Counted from the first letter of the stretch, positions 43,792-53,746 are shown. The stretch: 64,000 bases of DNA from Brevundimonas bullata (GCF_003350205.1 NZ_QLLC01000017.1:1-64000); one strand, 5' to 3'. Notes: a model not told the origin generated them from the letters alone. Program-made: numbers and translations.

Positions 43792-44313
43792 TCAACTTCC
43801 GAGGGTGACGCTGATCATGCGCCCGCCGCGCGTCTGAACCCGTTTCATCAGCACCACGATGTCGTCCCCGGCCTTGACCGGCGAGATCAGGAACCAGCTG
43901 CCGTCGGGCAGGCCGGTGAAGCGGAAGGCCCCGTCGGCGCAGGGCTGGGCGCGCTCGAACGAGCGGTAGTCGGCGCCCTGTTCACCCGCCGAGCGGGCGC
44001 GCACCACGGCGGCCGGCACGGCGGCGCGCTCGGTCGAGCCGTAGAGACGCTGCATCCGGGCGCGGGTGTAGCCGGTGTCGGGGATCAGGCCGACATTGCC
44101 GACGCAACTAAAGGTCTTGCCGTCCTGGGCGAAGGCGACGCGGCCCTCGATTGCGGCCTGACCCGCGCGGGTCGACCAGGCGAAGGCGTCGGCGCTGAAC
44201 TCGGTCGAGCCAGCGCTGATCCCGCCGCCCATGGGCGCCGTGGCGCAGGCGCTGAGGGCAAGTCCGCCGACGAGGACGGCGGCGAGGGCGAGGGAAGGGC
44301 GGCGGTTCGACAT
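43792..44313 (-). CDS. Putative exported lipoprotein
   Basis: A 173-residue lipoprotein starting at ATG 44313 (GGAG eight bases before; the frame is open to 44352). Signal LAAVLVGGLALSAC with lipidated Cys. The mature part contains FSCVGNVGLIPDTGYTRARM, a later PCADGAFRFTGLPDGSW and a C-terminal beta segment, suggesting a carboxypeptidase-regulatory-like fold. Function unknown. Confidence 0.7.
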   Translation of the reverse strand: MSNRRPSLALAAVLVGGLALSACATAPMGGGISAGSTEFSADAFAWSTRAGQAAIEGRVAFAQDGKTFSCVGNVGLIPDTGYTRARMQRLYGSTERAAVPAAVVRARSAGEQGADYRSFERAQPCADGAFRFTGLPDGSWFLISPVKAGDDIVVLMKRVQTRGGRMISVTLGS

Positions 44314-44459
44314 GAAGGGGGCTCCGAAACTCGTTTCAAGCGTCACCGGCATGGCCCCCCATGGCCCTTTGAGTCAAGGTTGCCCGGCGTCGTCAGGTGC
44401 GTCACAAGAGCGTCCAGGACCGGGCGCAGAGACCGGCCAGAAACGTTTTCAGGGACTTC

Positions 44460-45662
44460 ATGACCGTCACCATCGACGACATCCGCGCGGCGCAGCAGCG
44501 TATCGCCGGTCAGGTCGACCGCACGCCTGTGCGCCATTCCCGTCGCCTGTCGCAACTGACCGGCGCCGAGATCTGGATCAAGTTCGACAACCTGCATTTC
44601 ACCGGCAGCTTCAAGGAGCGCGGCGCCCTGAACCGGCTGCTGCAACTGACCCCGGACGAGATGAAGCGCGGCGTGGTCGCCGCCTCGGCGGGCAACCACG
44701 CCCAGGCCCTGGCCTATCACGGCGGCCGCCTCGGCGTGCCTGTGACCATCGTCATGCCCGAGGGCACGCCCTTCGTGAAGGTCGACGGCACCCGCGCCCA
44801 CGGCGCCAATGTCGTCATCCACGGTCTCGATTTTTCCGGCTCGACCGAGGAGGCCAAGCGGCTTCAGGTCGAGCACGGCTATGTCTTCGTCTCGGCCTTT
44901 GACGACGAAGGCATCGTCGCGGGCCAGGGGGTCTGCGGCCTGGAGTTCATCGAGGACGCGCCCGATTTGGACGCCCTGATCATCCCCATCGGCGGCGGCG
45001 GCCTGATCTCGGGCAGCGCCATCGCCGCCAAGGCGATCAAGCCCGACATCAAGATCTTCGGCGTCGAGGCCGCCCGCTATCCGTCGTTCACCGCCCGTCG
45101 TCGCGGCGAGCCGGCCAAGTGCAGCGGGCAAACGATCGCCGAGGGGATCGCCATCAAGGCCGTGGGCGAAATCCCCTTCGCCCTGGCCGACAGCCTGATC
45201 GACGAGATCTTCGTCTGCGAGGAAGCCGACTTCGAGAAAGGCGTGGCCCTGCTGGCGACGCTGGAGAAGACCGTGGCCGAGGGCGCCGGCGCCGGCGGTC
45301 TGGCCGCCATCCTGGCCAATCCCGAACGCTTCAAGGGCATGAAGGTCGGCATCGCGCTGACCGGCGGCAATATCGACGCCCGCATGCTGGCCGTGGTGCT
45401 GAACCGCGAAATGGTTCGCGAGAAGCGGTTGATCGTCTATCGCATCCTGGGCGACGACCGCCCCGGCATGCTGTCGGCCATGGCCGCCGTGATCGGCGGG
45501 CTGGGCGGCAATATCATCGACGTCGTGCACAACCGGCTGGCGCTGGACGTGCCGGCCAAGGGGGCGGAGTTCGACATCATGGTCGAGACCCGCGACGCCA
45601 GACATGCCGAGGAAATCGGCGAAGCCTTGAAGGAACGTGGCTATGAACTTCGCATGGGCTAG
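44460..45662 (+). CDS. ilvA: Threonine ammonia-lyase with ACT domain
   Basis: A 400-residue PLP enzyme converting threonine to 2-oxobutanoate. The cofactor Lys is in FTGSFKERGA, the phosphate loop is IGGGGLISG, and SAGNHAQALAYHG is typical. A C-terminal ACT domain (YRILGDDRPGMLSAM on) implies feedback control by an amino acid. ATG 44460 has AGGGA upstream; the open frame to 44397 is not protein-like. The 3' end overlaps the FKBP gene by 20 bases. It could be the catabolic type; ilvA or tdcB is not decidable by eye. Confidence 0.93.
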   Translation: MTVTIDDIRAAQQRIAGQVDRTPVRHSRRLSQLTGAEIWIKFDNLHFTGSFKERGALNRLLQLTPDEMKRGVVAASAGNHAQALAYHGGRLGVPVTIVMPEGTPFVKVDGTRAHGANVVIHGLDFSGSTEEAKRLQVEHGYVFVSAFDDEGIVAGQGVCGLEFIEDAPDLDALIIPIGGGGLISGSAIAAKAIKPDIKIFGVEAARYPSFTARRRGEPAKCSGQTIAEGIAIKAVGEIPFALADSLIDEIFVCEEADFEKGVALLATLEKTVAEGAGAGGLAAILANPERFKGMKVGIALTGGNIDARMLAVVLNREMVREKRLIVYRILGDDRPGMLSAMAAVIGGLGGNIIDVVHNRLALDVPAKGAEFDIMVETRDARHAEEIGEALKERGYELRMG

Positions 45663-46185
45663 ACCCGTATTCGTCGGCGTGTCTGTCGCCGCCCTGCTGG
45701 CTGTCGCCGCCTGCAACCGCCAGCCCGCCGCATCCAGCGCCGATCTGGCCAAGAACGCCGAGGCCGCCGCCGCCTTCATGAAGACGAACGCCTCGGCGGA
45801 AGGGGTCCAGACCCTGCCCTCGGGCCTGCAATACAAGGTGGTCGCCAGCGGCCCGGCGGGCGGCGTCCGTCCCGACCGCAACGATCTGGCGCGCGTCGAT
45901 TATGAAGGCAGCCTGACCGACGGCACCGTCTTCGACAGCTCGTTCAAGCGCGGCTCGCCCGCCGTCTTCTCGCCGGAACAGGTCGTGCCCGGCTGGACCG
46001 AGGCCCTGCAACTGATGAAGCCCGGCGACGAATGGCTGCTCTACGTCCCGCCCGAGCTGGGCTACGGCGAAGCGGGCGGCCCGCCGCTGATCCCCGGCAA
46101 CGCCGTGCTGGTCTTCCGGCTGAAACTGCTGGATGTCGCCCCGGTGCCCGGCGGCGGTCGCGGCGTCGGTTCCGCCGACGTCTGA
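45643..46185 (+). CDS. FKBP-type peptidyl-prolyl isomerase lipoprotein
   Basis: A 180-residue lipoprotein (signal ending LLAVAAC, near residue 24) with an FKBP domain: LPSGLQYKVVASG, ARVDYEGSLTDGTVFDSS, VPGWTEALQLMKPGDEW and PPELGYGE. It folds periplasmic proteins. ATG 45643 has GAAGGA upstream and starts inside the end of ilvA. The acceptor region near NAVLVFRLKLLDV completes the domain. Confidence 0.92.
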   Translation: MNFAWARPVFVGVSVAALLAVAACNRQPAASSADLAKNAEAAAAFMKTNASAEGVQTLPSGLQYKVVASGPAGGVRPDRNDLARVDYEGSLTDGTVFDSSFKRGSPAVFSPEQVVPGWTEALQLMKPGDEWLLYVPPELGYGEAGGPPLIPGNAVLVFRLKLLDVAPVPGGGRGVGSADV

Positions 46186-46190
46186 TCTTT

Positions 46191-46344
46191 CTCCCTCCCC
46201 TTCATGGGGAGGGTGGTCGCGTAGCGACTGGGTGGGGAGGGCAAGGCTGATTATCCGCTGCGTCTGATTTCCGAAGCGCCCCCACCCGACTTCGGCCCCG
46301 ATCAAGTCGGGGCCTCAGCCACCCTCCCCATGAAGGGGAGGGAG
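46191..46344. repeat. Palindromic intergenic repeat, family C (full)
   Basis: Outer arms CTCCCTCCCCTTCATGGGGA and its inverse at 46325-46344 enclose inner inverted segments (CGGGGC and GCCCCG, CCCACCC and GGGTGGG). Its right part is the 3' end of queG, so the repeat has become coding. Confidence 0.85.
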
Positions 46345-47453
46345 AGGGGGCTCCATTCACTTCTCACACTCTCATCGGTTTCCCCCGCCAGCCGCGCCTC
46401 GCGCAGCGCTTCGAACCTCCCCGCATCCAGCCGCGACAGCGCCCAGACCGCCGCCCCGCGCACTACGGGCGCCGGGTCGTCCAGCAGAGCTTCGACCGCG
46501 ACGATCAACTCAGCGTCCCCGGAGTTCCCCGCCGCATACAGAACGTTGCGGATGAAGCGGTCCCGCCCGATGCGCTTGACCGGGCTCTTGGTGAACAGGG
46601 CGCGGAACGCGGGATCGTCCAGCGCCAGCAGGTCGGCCAGCCTCGGTCCCTTAAGGGCGTCGCGGGCGTGCAGCCGGGCCTCCGAGGCCCCTTGCGCGAA
46701 CTTGTTCCACGGACAGGCGCCCAGACAGTCGTCGCAGCCGTAGATTCGCGGCCCCGCCGCGATGCGAAACTCCACCGGCCACGGGTCCGCAAACTCGATC
46801 GTCAGATAGGACAGGCAGCGCCGCGCATCGATCTGGAACGGCGCGGGGAAAGCCTTGGTCGGGCAGGCGTCCAGGCAGGCGGTGCAGCGGCCGCAATGCT
46901 CGGTCTCAGCCTCGTCCGGCGTGATCTCGGCCGCGGTCAGGATGACGCCGAGGAACAGCCAGTTGCCGTGGGTGCGGCTCAACAGATTGGTGTGCTTGCC
47001 CTGCCAGCCCAGACCGGCGCGCTGGGCCAGGGGCTTTTCCATCAGGGGGGCGGTGTCGACGAAGACCTTGACCTCCTGCCCCAACCGCGCCGCCATCTGA
47101 CCGGCCAGGATCTTCAGCCGGCCCTTGATCACCTCGTGATAGTCGTCGCCGCGCGCATAGACCGAGATATAGCCCGCCGACTTGTCCTGTAGTTCCGGCA
47201 GGGGATCGGCCTCGGGGCCGTAGTTCATGCCCAGCACGATGGCGGTCTTCGCCCCGTCCCACATGGCGGTCGGGTGAGCGCGGCGCTCCAGCGTCGTCTC
47301 CATCCAACCCATGTCGCCGTGGCGCCCGGCCTCGACGAAGTGGGCCAACTTCTCGCCCGCGCTCCACGGTTCGCTGGCCGAGGCGAAGCGGCACACGCCG
47401 AACCCCAGTTCGGCGGCGCGCTGTCGGATGAAAATGCGGGGATCGGCCGCCAT
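46302..47453 (-). CDS. queG: Epoxyqueuosine reductase
   Basis: A 383-residue Fe-S and cobalamin enzyme for the last step of queuosine synthesis in tRNA. Two 4Fe-4S motifs are seen: CGRCTACLDACPTKAF and CDDCLGACPWN, plus a C-terminal HEAT-like region (DDPAPVVRGAAVWALSRL). The final 14 codons, ending MGRVAEAPT, are read from a family C repeat, so the original end has probably been replaced. GST follows upstream in transcription order. Confidence 0.95.
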   Translation of the reverse strand: MAADPRIFIRQRAAELGFGVCRFASASEPWSAGEKLAHFVEAGRHGDMGWMETTLERRAHPTAMWDGAKTAIVLGMNYGPEADPLPELQDKSAGYISVYARGDDYHEVIKGRLKILAGQMAARLGQEVKVFVDTAPLMEKPLAQRAGLGWQGKHTNLLSRTHGNWLFLGVILTAAEITPDEAETEHCGRCTACLDACPTKAFPAPFQIDARRCLSYLTIEFADPWPVEFRIAAGPRIYGCDDCLGACPWNKFAQGASEARLHARDALKGPRLADLLALDDPAFRALFTKSPVKRIGRDRFIRNVLYAAGNSGDAELIVAVEALLDDPAPVVRGAAVWALSRLDAGRFEALREARLAGETDESVRSEWSPLSLPFMGRVAEAPT

Positions 47454-47509
47454 GGGGCTCGTTTGGTGCGGTTGTGGGCGGGAGTCGAGTCCGTTGATCT
47501 TCCTCTGCC

Positions 47510-47638
47510 GTCATGCCGGACGGCCGGAGGCCGGTCCGGGACCCAGGCGGCGGCGTCATGAACGCCGGGGGCCTGTCGATCTCTACCGCCTGGGTCCCGG
47601 ATCTTCGGCCCGCTGCGCGCGCCTTCGTCCGGGATGAC
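47510..47638. repeat. Palindromic intergenic repeat, family D
   Basis: A 129-base element with ends GTCATGCCGGACG and CGTCCGGGATGAC and inner inverted arms CCGGGACCCAGGCGG and CCGCCTGGGTCCCGG. Copies occur at 50286-50415 and 57208-57318. Confidence 0.9.
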
Positions 47639-47656
47639 CGAGGGGAAGGACAGGCT

Positions 47657-48343
47657 TCAGAAGTCGAGGTCGGCGTACCAGGTCGCCGGATGCACGCCGG
47701 GGAAACGGTCGGTCAGCAGCGGCCGGAAACAGGGCCGCGACTTCAGCTTGGAATACCAGGTCTTCAGCGCCGGATACGACGCCCAGGTGATCTCGCCGAA
47801 ATAGTCGAGCACCGACAGGTGTCCCGCCGCGATCAGGTCGGCCTGGCTGAGCCGCCGCCCGGCCAGCCATTCACGCCCGGCGGCCAGGGCCTCGAACATG
47901 GCCAGATGGATGCGCAGCGCGTCGCGCCCCTCGCGCAGCATCCGCGCCTCGGGCGGGCCCAGCCGCAGCAGGGGTTTCTCCATCCGCTCATGCAGGAGGA
48001 CGGCGTCGACCTCGTCGATGAAGCGGCGGTTGAACCAGGAGGTCAGGCGCCGCGCCTCGGCCCGTTCGCCGATGTCGGCGGGCATCAGGACGTCGCCCTT
48101 GGAGCGATCCTCGATCCAGCCGAGGATGGCGTCGATCTCGCACAGGGTCAGGGTCTTGCCCTTTTCCGTCACGGTCAGGACCGGCGGCATCCCCGAGGGA
48201 TTGAGGTCGATGACGGGGCAGTCGTCTTCCCACGGCTTGACCAGTTCCTCGCCGAACTCGACGCGCGCCTCGCCCAGGGCCAGTCGCGCCGTGCGCGAGC
48301 CGGGGTGGAAGGCGAAATGATAGAGGACGGCGGGGGCGGACAT
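47657..48343 (-). CDS. Glutathione S-transferase family protein
   Basis: A 228-residue GST: thioredoxin-like domain with SRTARLALGEA and GMPPVLTV, a linker, and an all-helical C-terminal domain (RLSQADLIAAGHLSVLDYFGEI). The active-site residue near HFAFHPGSR appears Ser or Tyr-poor, so catalytic type is unclear. Upstream of queG; a family D repeat separates them. Confidence 0.88.
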   Translation of the reverse strand: MSAPAVLYHFAFHPGSRTARLALGEARVEFGEELVKPWEDDCPVIDLNPSGMPPVLTVTEKGKTLTLCEIDAILGWIEDRSKGDVLMPADIGERAEARRLTSWFNRRFIDEVDAVLLHERMEKPLLRLGPPEARMLREGRDALRIHLAMFEALAAGREWLAGRRLSQADLIAAGHLSVLDYFGEITWASYPALKTWYSKLKSRPCFRPLLTDRFPGVHPATWYADLDF

Positions 48344-48403
48344 TATTCGGTCTATGCGCCCGCGCTCGTTAAGACCGCGTTTACCGCGACGGACGGTCGC
48401 AGC

Positions 48404-49357
48404 TCATGACCAGGGGCCGGACTGGATCGTCAGAGGCTCGACGGCTTCCTCGGGGCGGGCGGCGTGGACCTCCGCCCGACCGCGCGGGTCGGCGTGGATC
48501 AGGATGTCGGCGTGGGGGAAGGCGGCCTGAATGCGCTGCTCGGCCTCGACGACGATGGCGTGGGCGGCCTCCAGCGTCAGGGTCGGGTCCAGATCGACGT
48601 GCATCTGCACCATCAGCACCTGCCCGGCCAGGCGGGTCCGCAGCTGGTGCAGTCCCGAGATGCGCGGATCGGCCAGGACGGCGGCGGTGATGGCCACGCG
48701 CGCCTCTTCCGGCCCGGCATGGTCCAGCAGGTGATCGGCGGACTCGCGCAGCAGGGTGATCGCGCCCCAGAACAGCCAGACCGCCACGACCAGACCCGCC
48801 GCCGCGTCCAGCCCCGGCGCGCCGAGGTAGGCGCCCGAGATCACGCCGATCAGCACCACCACATTCGCCGCCAGGTCGGCGGCGTAGTGGGCGCGGTCGC
48901 CCGCCACGGCCAGGGAGGCGGTCTTCTTCAGCGCCTGGGTCTGCATCCACACCAGCCACAGGGTTACGGCGATGGAGGCGACGACTACGCCGACGGCCCA
49001 GCCGCCCGCAGCGACGGGGCGAGGATCGAAGATGCGCTGCACCGCCTCCCAGCCGATGAAGACGGCGGAGGCGAAGATCAGACCCGCCTGCACCAGACCG
49101 GCCAGGGCCTCGGCCTTGCCATGGCCGTAGCGGTGCTCGGGATCAGCGGGCGCTGCGGCCCAGCGCACGGCGAAGAAGGTCGCCAGAGAGGCGATCAGGT
49201 CCAGCGTCGAATCCGCCAGGGTCGCCAAGATCGACACCGAGCCCGAGGCGCCGAGCGCAAAGGCCTTCATCACGATCAGGATCGTCGCCGTTCCCACCGA
49301 CAGGGTGGTGATCCGGCGGGTCGTGGCGTGGGCGTCGTCGAGAGCGGAGGCGGTCAT
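48404..49357 (-). CDS. Cation diffusion facilitator transporter
   Basis: A 317-residue CDF transporter with six membrane helices: [37 protein letters not shown], and [16 protein letters not shown], where the His/Asp residues bind metal. A cytosolic C-terminal domain ([19 protein letters not shown]) follows. It exports Zn, Fe or a similar divalent metal. The start is ATG 49357; the open frame to 49639 lies over uppP and is not used. Divergent from uppP. Confidence 0.9.
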   Translation of the reverse strand: MTASALDDAHATTRRITTLSVGTATILIVMKAFALGASGSVSILATLADSTLDLIASLATFFAVRWAAAPADPEHRYGHGKAEALAGLVQAGLIFASAVFIGWEAVQRIFDPRPVAAGGWAVGVVVASIAVTLWLVWMQTQALKKTASLAVAGDRAHYAADLAANVVVLIGVISGAYLGAPGLDAAAGLVVAVWLFWGAITLLRESADHLLDHAGPEEARVAITAAVLADPRISGLHQLRTRLAGQVLMVQMHVDLDPTLTLEAAHAIVVEAEQRIQAAFPHADILIHADPRGRAEVHAARPEEAVEPLTIQSGPWS

Positions 49358-49469
49358 CCCCGCCCTTGTCGCGCAAAACCGCGCATCCGCCAATGGCGGC
49401 GTCTTGTCCGGGGCGCTAAGAAGGCCTGCCCGGCGCGGACGAACCGCCGCCGGTCGAGACGGAGTTTCC

Positions 49470-50276
49470 ATGGCTGACTGGCTGACGGCGATCCTTCTGG
49501 GTCTGGTCGAGGGATTGACCGAGTTCATTCCGGTGTCGTCCACCGGCCACCTGCTGCTGCTGGGGCATTTCCTCGGCTTCGAGAGCACCGGCAAGACGTT
49601 CGAGATCGTCATCCAGCTGGGCGCCCTGCTGGCCATCATCAGCGTCTATTTCAAGCGCCTGTGGACCCTGGCGACGCGCTGGCCCTTCGATCCCGAGGCG
49701 CGGCGCTTCCTGATCGGGCTGCTGGTCGCCTTCGCCCCCGCCGTGGTGATCGGCTTCCTGGCCTACGGCTTCATCAAGACGGTGCTGTTCGAGACGCCCC
49801 TGGTGGTCTGCGTCGCCCTGATCGTCGGGGGACTGCTGCTGCTGTGGCTGGACCGGCTGAAGAAGATGCCCACCTATCTGGACGCCGACCGCTATCCGTT
49901 CCGCGTCTATTTCCTGATCGGCCTGTTCCAGTGCCTGGCCATGGTTCCGGGCGTGTCGCGCTCGGGCGCCACCATCGCCGGCGGCCTGTTGCTGGGCACG
50001 GACAAGCGCTCGGCGGCGGAGTTCAGCTTCTTCCTGGCCCTGCCGACCATGGGGGCGGCGGTCTTCTACGACCTGTTCAAGAACCGCGACGTGCTGGACT
50101 TCAGCGACTTCGGCCTGATCGCGGTGGGCTTTATCGCCGCCTTCCTGACGGCCCTGGTGGTGGTGCGCTTCCTGCTCGACTTCGTGTCGCGGCGCGGCTT
50201 CGGCCCCTTCGCCTGGTGGCGGATCGTGGTCGGCGTGGCGGGCATCATCGGCCTGGCGGTGACAGGCGCGCTGTAA
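49470..50276 (+). CDS. uppP: Undecaprenyl-diphosphate phosphatase
   Basis: A 268-residue integral membrane enzyme recycling the carrier lipid for cell wall synthesis. BacA motifs: [21 protein letters not shown] and [20 protein letters not shown] 49470 has GGAG upstream. Its activity raises bacitracin resistance. A family D repeat and a bidirectional terminator follow. Confidence 0.96.
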   Translation: MADWLTAILLGLVEGLTEFIPVSSTGHLLLLGHFLGFESTGKTFEIVIQLGALLAIISVYFKRLWTLATRWPFDPEARRFLIGLLVAFAPAVVIGFLAYGFIKTVLFETPLVVCVALIVGGLLLLWLDRLKKMPTYLDADRYPFRVYFLIGLFQCLAMVPGVSRSGATIAGGLLLGTDKRSAAEFSFFLALPTMGAAVFYDLFKNRDVLDFSDFGLIAVGFIAAFLTALVVVRFLLDFVSRRGFGPFAWWRIVVGVAGIIGLAVTGAL

Positions 50277-50285
50277 ATACTTGCC

Positions 50286-50415
50286 GTCATCCCGGACGGC
50301 CGTCAGGCCGATCCGGGACCCAGGCGGCGGCTCCATGCGCGGCCTCGTCCCATTGATCTCCGCCGTCTGGGTCCCGGATCTTCGGCTCGCTTCGCGCGCC
50401 ATCGTCCGGGATGAC
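50286..50415. repeat. Palindromic intergenic repeat, family D
   Basis: A 130-base element bounded by GTCATCCCGGACG and CGTCCGGGATGAC type ends, with inner arms ATCCGGGACCCAGGCGG and GTCTGGGTCCCGGAT. Related to 47510-47638 over the full length. Confidence 0.92.
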
Positions 50416-50437
50416 GGCAGAGGAATAGCCCAAGAAA

Positions 50438-50467
50438 AACCCCTCGGAACCAGTGTCCCGAGGGGTT
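50438..50467. terminator. Bidirectional terminator
   Basis: Ten-base-pair stem AACCCCTCGG/CCGAGGGGTT with a ten-base loop between uppP and the convergent epimerase gene. T runs follow on both strands, stronger on the minus strand. Confidence 0.9.
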
Positions 50468-50484
50468 CTTTATGACCAGCCCGA

Positions 50485-51459
50485 TCAGGCGGCGGTCGGG
50501 TTCTCGGCGTACTGGCCGCCGACGCGGTAGCGGAACAGATAGCCCGGAGCGATGGCTTCCAGACCCGTGGGCTCGATGCCCAGTTCGGCCAGACCCTCGG
50601 CGCCCGGGGAGACCACATTGTCGCCTTCCAGCAGCAGGACCTGATCCTTGGTCAGGGCCGGCGCCAGGCCGATCGCCGCCGGAATCTGCGCCAGCGACCC
50701 GATCATGCGGGCGATGGGGAAGGGGATGGGGATCAGGAAGCGCTCGCGCTTGGTCTCGCGCAGGATGAACTTCAGGATGTCCTCGAAGGTCCAGACCGAG
50801 GGGCCGCCCAGTTCGAAGGTCTTGCCCTCGGCTTCCGGCGAGACGGTGGCGCGGGCGACGGCTTCGGCCACGTCGCCGACATAGACAGGCTGGAACTTGG
50901 TCACGCCGCCGCCGATCAGCGGCAGGGCGGGCGAGAAGGTCGCCATGGCGGCGAACTTGTTCAGGAAGGCGTCGTCCGAGCCGAAGATGATCGACGGGCG
51001 GATGATCGCGGCGCCGGGGAAGGCGGCGCGCACGGCGGCCTCGGCGGCGCCCTTGGTGCGGGCGTAGGCGGCCTTGCCGTTCACGTCGGCGCCGATGGCC
51101 GACATATGGGTCAGGCGCTTGACGCCGGCGGCGCGGGCGGCCTCGGCGACATTGACGGCGCCCTGGACGTGCAGGGCCTCGAACTTGCGGCCGCCGGTTT
51201 CGAACAGGATGCCGACCAGGTTGACCACGGCGTCGGCGCCCCTGATCGCCTCGGCCACGGCGGCCTTGTCGGTGATGTCGCAGCGGACGGTCTGGATCTG
51301 GCCGACGTCGCCGGCCATGCGCAGCTCATAGGCCAGGGCGGGCTTGCGCACGGCGACGCGCACGCGCCAGCCGCGCTTGGCCAGGGCCCGCACCACCTGG
51401 GTTCCGACAAAGCCCGAGCCGCCGAAAACGGTGACAAGACCGGGGGCGAAATCAGCCAT
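50485..51459 (-). CDS. NDUFA9-like NAD(P)-binding epimerase family protein
   Basis: A 324-residue atypical short-chain dehydrogenase: the nucleotide-binding motif VFGGSGFVGTQVVRALAKRG, then LTHMSAIGAD, YARTKGAAEAAVR and an IIFGSDDAFLNKFA segment as in complex I NDUFA9 homologues. It is probably a complex I assembly factor or quinone-related protein. GGAG precedes ATG 51459. Its C-terminus ends GGQYAENPTAA. Confidence 0.87.
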   Translation of the reverse strand: MADFAPGLVTVFGGSGFVGTQVVRALAKRGWRVRVAVRKPALAYELRMAGDVGQIQTVRCDITDKAAVAEAIRGADAVVNLVGILFETGGRKFEALHVQGAVNVAEAARAAGVKRLTHMSAIGADVNGKAAYARTKGAAEAAVRAAFPGAAIIRPSIIFGSDDAFLNKFAAMATFSPALPLIGGGVTKFQPVYVGDVAEAVARATVSPEAEGKTFELGGPSVWTFEDILKFILRETKRERFLIPIPFPIARMIGSLAQIPAAIGLAPALTKDQVLLLEGDNVVSPGAEGLAELGIEPTGLEAIAPGYLFRYRVGGQYAENPTAA

Positions 51460-51571
51460 CTGTACGCTCCAACGCCAAACCCCGACCGCAACGGGCGGCC
51501 GGAGAAGAAATCCTCGCCGGGGCTTAACCGATGCGCCGCCCCGCCGCAACGCACAGGCGGGTCAGAAGCCT

Positions 51572-53239
51572 TTAGTCGGCCCGGTAGACCACCTGTCCGT
51601 CCACCACGGTCAGGACGGCGCGGCCTTTGGGGATGTCGGCGGCGGGCACGGTCATCAGGTCGATGTCGAAGGCGGTGAAGTCCGCCCGCTTGCCGACCTG
51701 GATGGTGCCCAGTTCCTTCTCGCGGAAGCTGGCGTAGGCGGGCCAGAGGGTGAACATCTTCAGCGCCGTGGCCCGCTCCACGGCCTCGTTCGGACGCCAG
51801 TCCGGGCCCTGGAAGCCGTTCAGGTCGCGCCGCGCCACGGCGGCGTAGAACTCGATCAGCGGATCGCCGCGCTCGACCGGCGCGTCCGAGCCGCCGACCA
51901 AGATGACGCCTCTGTCCACCAGGGTGTGCCAGGCATAGGCCCCGTCCAGCCGGGCGTCGCCCAGCCGATCGGCGGCGAAATGCAGGTCGCCGATGGCGTG
52001 GCTGGGCTGCATCGAGGCGATGATCGGCAACTCGTCGAAGTAGTGATAATCGGCGGGCCGGATGATCTGGGCGTGCTCGATGCGCCAGCGCGGATCGGCC
52101 AGCTTCCACTCCGATTTCGGCACGGACCGCAGGGCTTCCTCGTACCAGGCCGCGACGTCGTGGTTGCCCTGATCGCCGATGGCGTGGGTGGCGATCTGGA
52201 TGCCGGTGCGCAGGGCCTCTTGATACAGCGGCATGACCGTCTCGCGCGACGCCAGCATCAGGCCGGACGTGTCGGGGCGATCCGAATAGGGCTCGAACAG
52301 CTTGGCCCCGCGCGAGCCCAGGGCGCCGTCGGCGTAGAACTTGATCGCGCGGGTGATGATCCGCCCGGCGCCCGCGTCGCGCGGCCCGCCCGTCATTAGG
52401 GCGCGGGCGTCGCCCATGTCGATGCTGTTATAGACCCGCAGCGGCGCCTCGCCTTCCCGCGCCATCGCCTCCAGCAAGGGCACGTCCTTCCACGGCGCGC
52501 TCATGAAGTGGACGCCAGTCCAGCCATAGCGGGCATAGACGCCGAACCCGGCGCGATAGGCCGCGCGCGTCGCGGCTTCGTCGGCCTGGGGCGTCAGCGG
52601 ATCGACCAGCGCCATGGCCCCATCGACCAGCAGGCCGGTCGGCTGGCCGTTCGCGTCCTTCAGGATCTCGCCGCCCGATGGGGCGGGCGTCGCGGCCTTG
52701 ATCCCGGCGGCGCTCAGCGCGGCGCTGGAGACGGCGACCGCATGGCCGTCGGCCCGGCTCAGCAGCACCACCCGACCGGGCGCGGCGGCGTCCAGATCGG
52801 CGGCGGTCAGGAAGCGCTTCTCCGGCCAATGGGTCTCGATCCAGCCGCGCCCGATGATGACGCCCTCCGGGTGGGCCTTGGCCCAGTCGCTGAGCCGCGC
52901 CATCGCCTCGACGACCGAGGCCGAGCCCTCCAGGTTCAGCGTCATCTCGCGCCAGCCGATGCCGTCCAGATGGGCGTGGCCGTCAGTGAAGCCGGGGAAC
53001 AGGGTCGCCCCCTTCAGGTCCACCACCTCCAGCCCCTCGGCCGAGGGCGCGCCAGCGGCGGCGCCGACATAGGCGATGCGCCCGTCGCGCACGGCCACCA
53101 CCTCGGCGGTCGGCTGGGCCTCGTCCCCCGTATGGATGGTCCCGCCCCGGATCATCAGGTTCTGGGCCAAGGCGGCGGGGGCTGCGGCCAGCATCAGGGC
53201 AGTGGCCAGCGGCAGGGTCGTCTTCAGGGTTCGGAACAT
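51572..53239 (-). CDS. Amidohydrolase, YtcJ-like, exported
   Basis: A 555-residue amidohydrolase-3 family enzyme with a signal peptide ending near AALAQ. Metal site pieces: GFTDGHAHLDGIG, IKFYADGALGSRGA, ATHAIGDQGN and GGSDAPVERGDPL. It hydrolyses an unknown amide or related bond in the periplasm. Start ATG 53239 with GGAGGCG; the frame extends much further upstream but overlaps the DUF488 gene. Ends at 51572. Confidence 0.9.
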   Translation of the reverse strand: MFRTLKTTLPLATALMLAAAPAALAQNLMIRGGTIHTGDEAQPTAEVVAVRDGRIAYVGAAAGAPSAEGLEVVDLKGATLFPGFTDGHAHLDGIGWREMTLNLEGSASVVEAMARLSDWAKAHPEGVIIGRGWIETHWPEKRFLTAADLDAAAPGRVVLLSRADGHAVAVSSAALSAAGIKAATPAPSGGEILKDANGQPTGLLVDGAMALVDPLTPQADEAATRAAYRAGFGVYARYGWTGVHFMSAPWKDVPLLEAMAREGEAPLRVYNSIDMGDARALMTGGPRDAGAGRIITRAIKFYADGALGSRGAKLFEPYSDRPDTSGLMLASRETVMPLYQEALRTGIQIATHAIGDQGNHDVAAWYEEALRSVPKSEWKLADPRWRIEHAQIIRPADYHYFDELPIIASMQPSHAIGDLHFAADRLGDARLDGAYAWHTLVDRGVILVGGSDAPVERGDPLIEFYAAVARRDLNGFQGPDWRPNEAVERATALKMFTLWPAYASFREKELGTIQVGKRADFTAFDIDLMTVPAADIPKGRAVLTVVDGQVVYRAD

Positions 53240-53314
53240 CAGCGCCTCCAGGTCGAACGCAGGGGAGCCGCAGCCGCGCTTGGCGTCAAGCGATCCTGCG
53301 CGCATCATCGCCGG

Positions 53315-53746
53315 ATGAAGCTGTTCACCATCGGCTATGAAGGCTCGACCCAGGCCCAGGTCATTGGGCGATTGAAGACGGCTGGCGTGGAAGTTCTGGT
53401 CGATGTGCGGGCGGTGGCGGCCTCGCGCCGGGCCGGTTTTTCCAAGACTCTGCTGGGCCAGAGCCTGAGGGCGGAAGGCGTCGACTATCTTCATCTGCGG
53501 CCGCTCGGCACGCCCAAGGCCGGGCGCGACGCAGCGCGCAAGGGCGACGTGGCGACCATGCACGCCATCTTCAACGCCCACATGCAGGAACCCGACGCCG
53601 AGGCCGCCTTCCAGAACCTTCGGCATGTGGCGGGGCAGAAGCGCGTCGCTCTGCTGTGCTTCGAGGCCGAGGCCTGCGGTTGCCACCGCGCCATCCTCGC
53701 TGACCGGCTGGCCCGCGAGGACGGCGTCGAGGTGGTGGACCTGTAA
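53315..53746 (+). CDS. DUF488 family protein
   Basis: A 143-residue protein: MKLFTIGYEGSTQAQVIGRL, LVDVRAVAASRRAGFSK, YLHLRPLGTP and a Cys-containing end (LLCFEAEACGCHRAILA), the DUF488 pattern. The CFE..C.H motif suggests metal or nucleic acid binding; function unknown. Divergent from the amidohydrolase with only 75 bases between. Confidence 0.9.
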   Translation: MKLFTIGYEGSTQAQVIGRLKTAGVEVLVDVRAVAASRRAGFSKTLLGQSLRAEGVDYLHLRPLGTPKAGRDAARKGDVATMHAIFNAHMQEPDAEAAFQNLRHVAGQKRVALLCFEAEACGCHRAILADRLAREDGVEVVDL

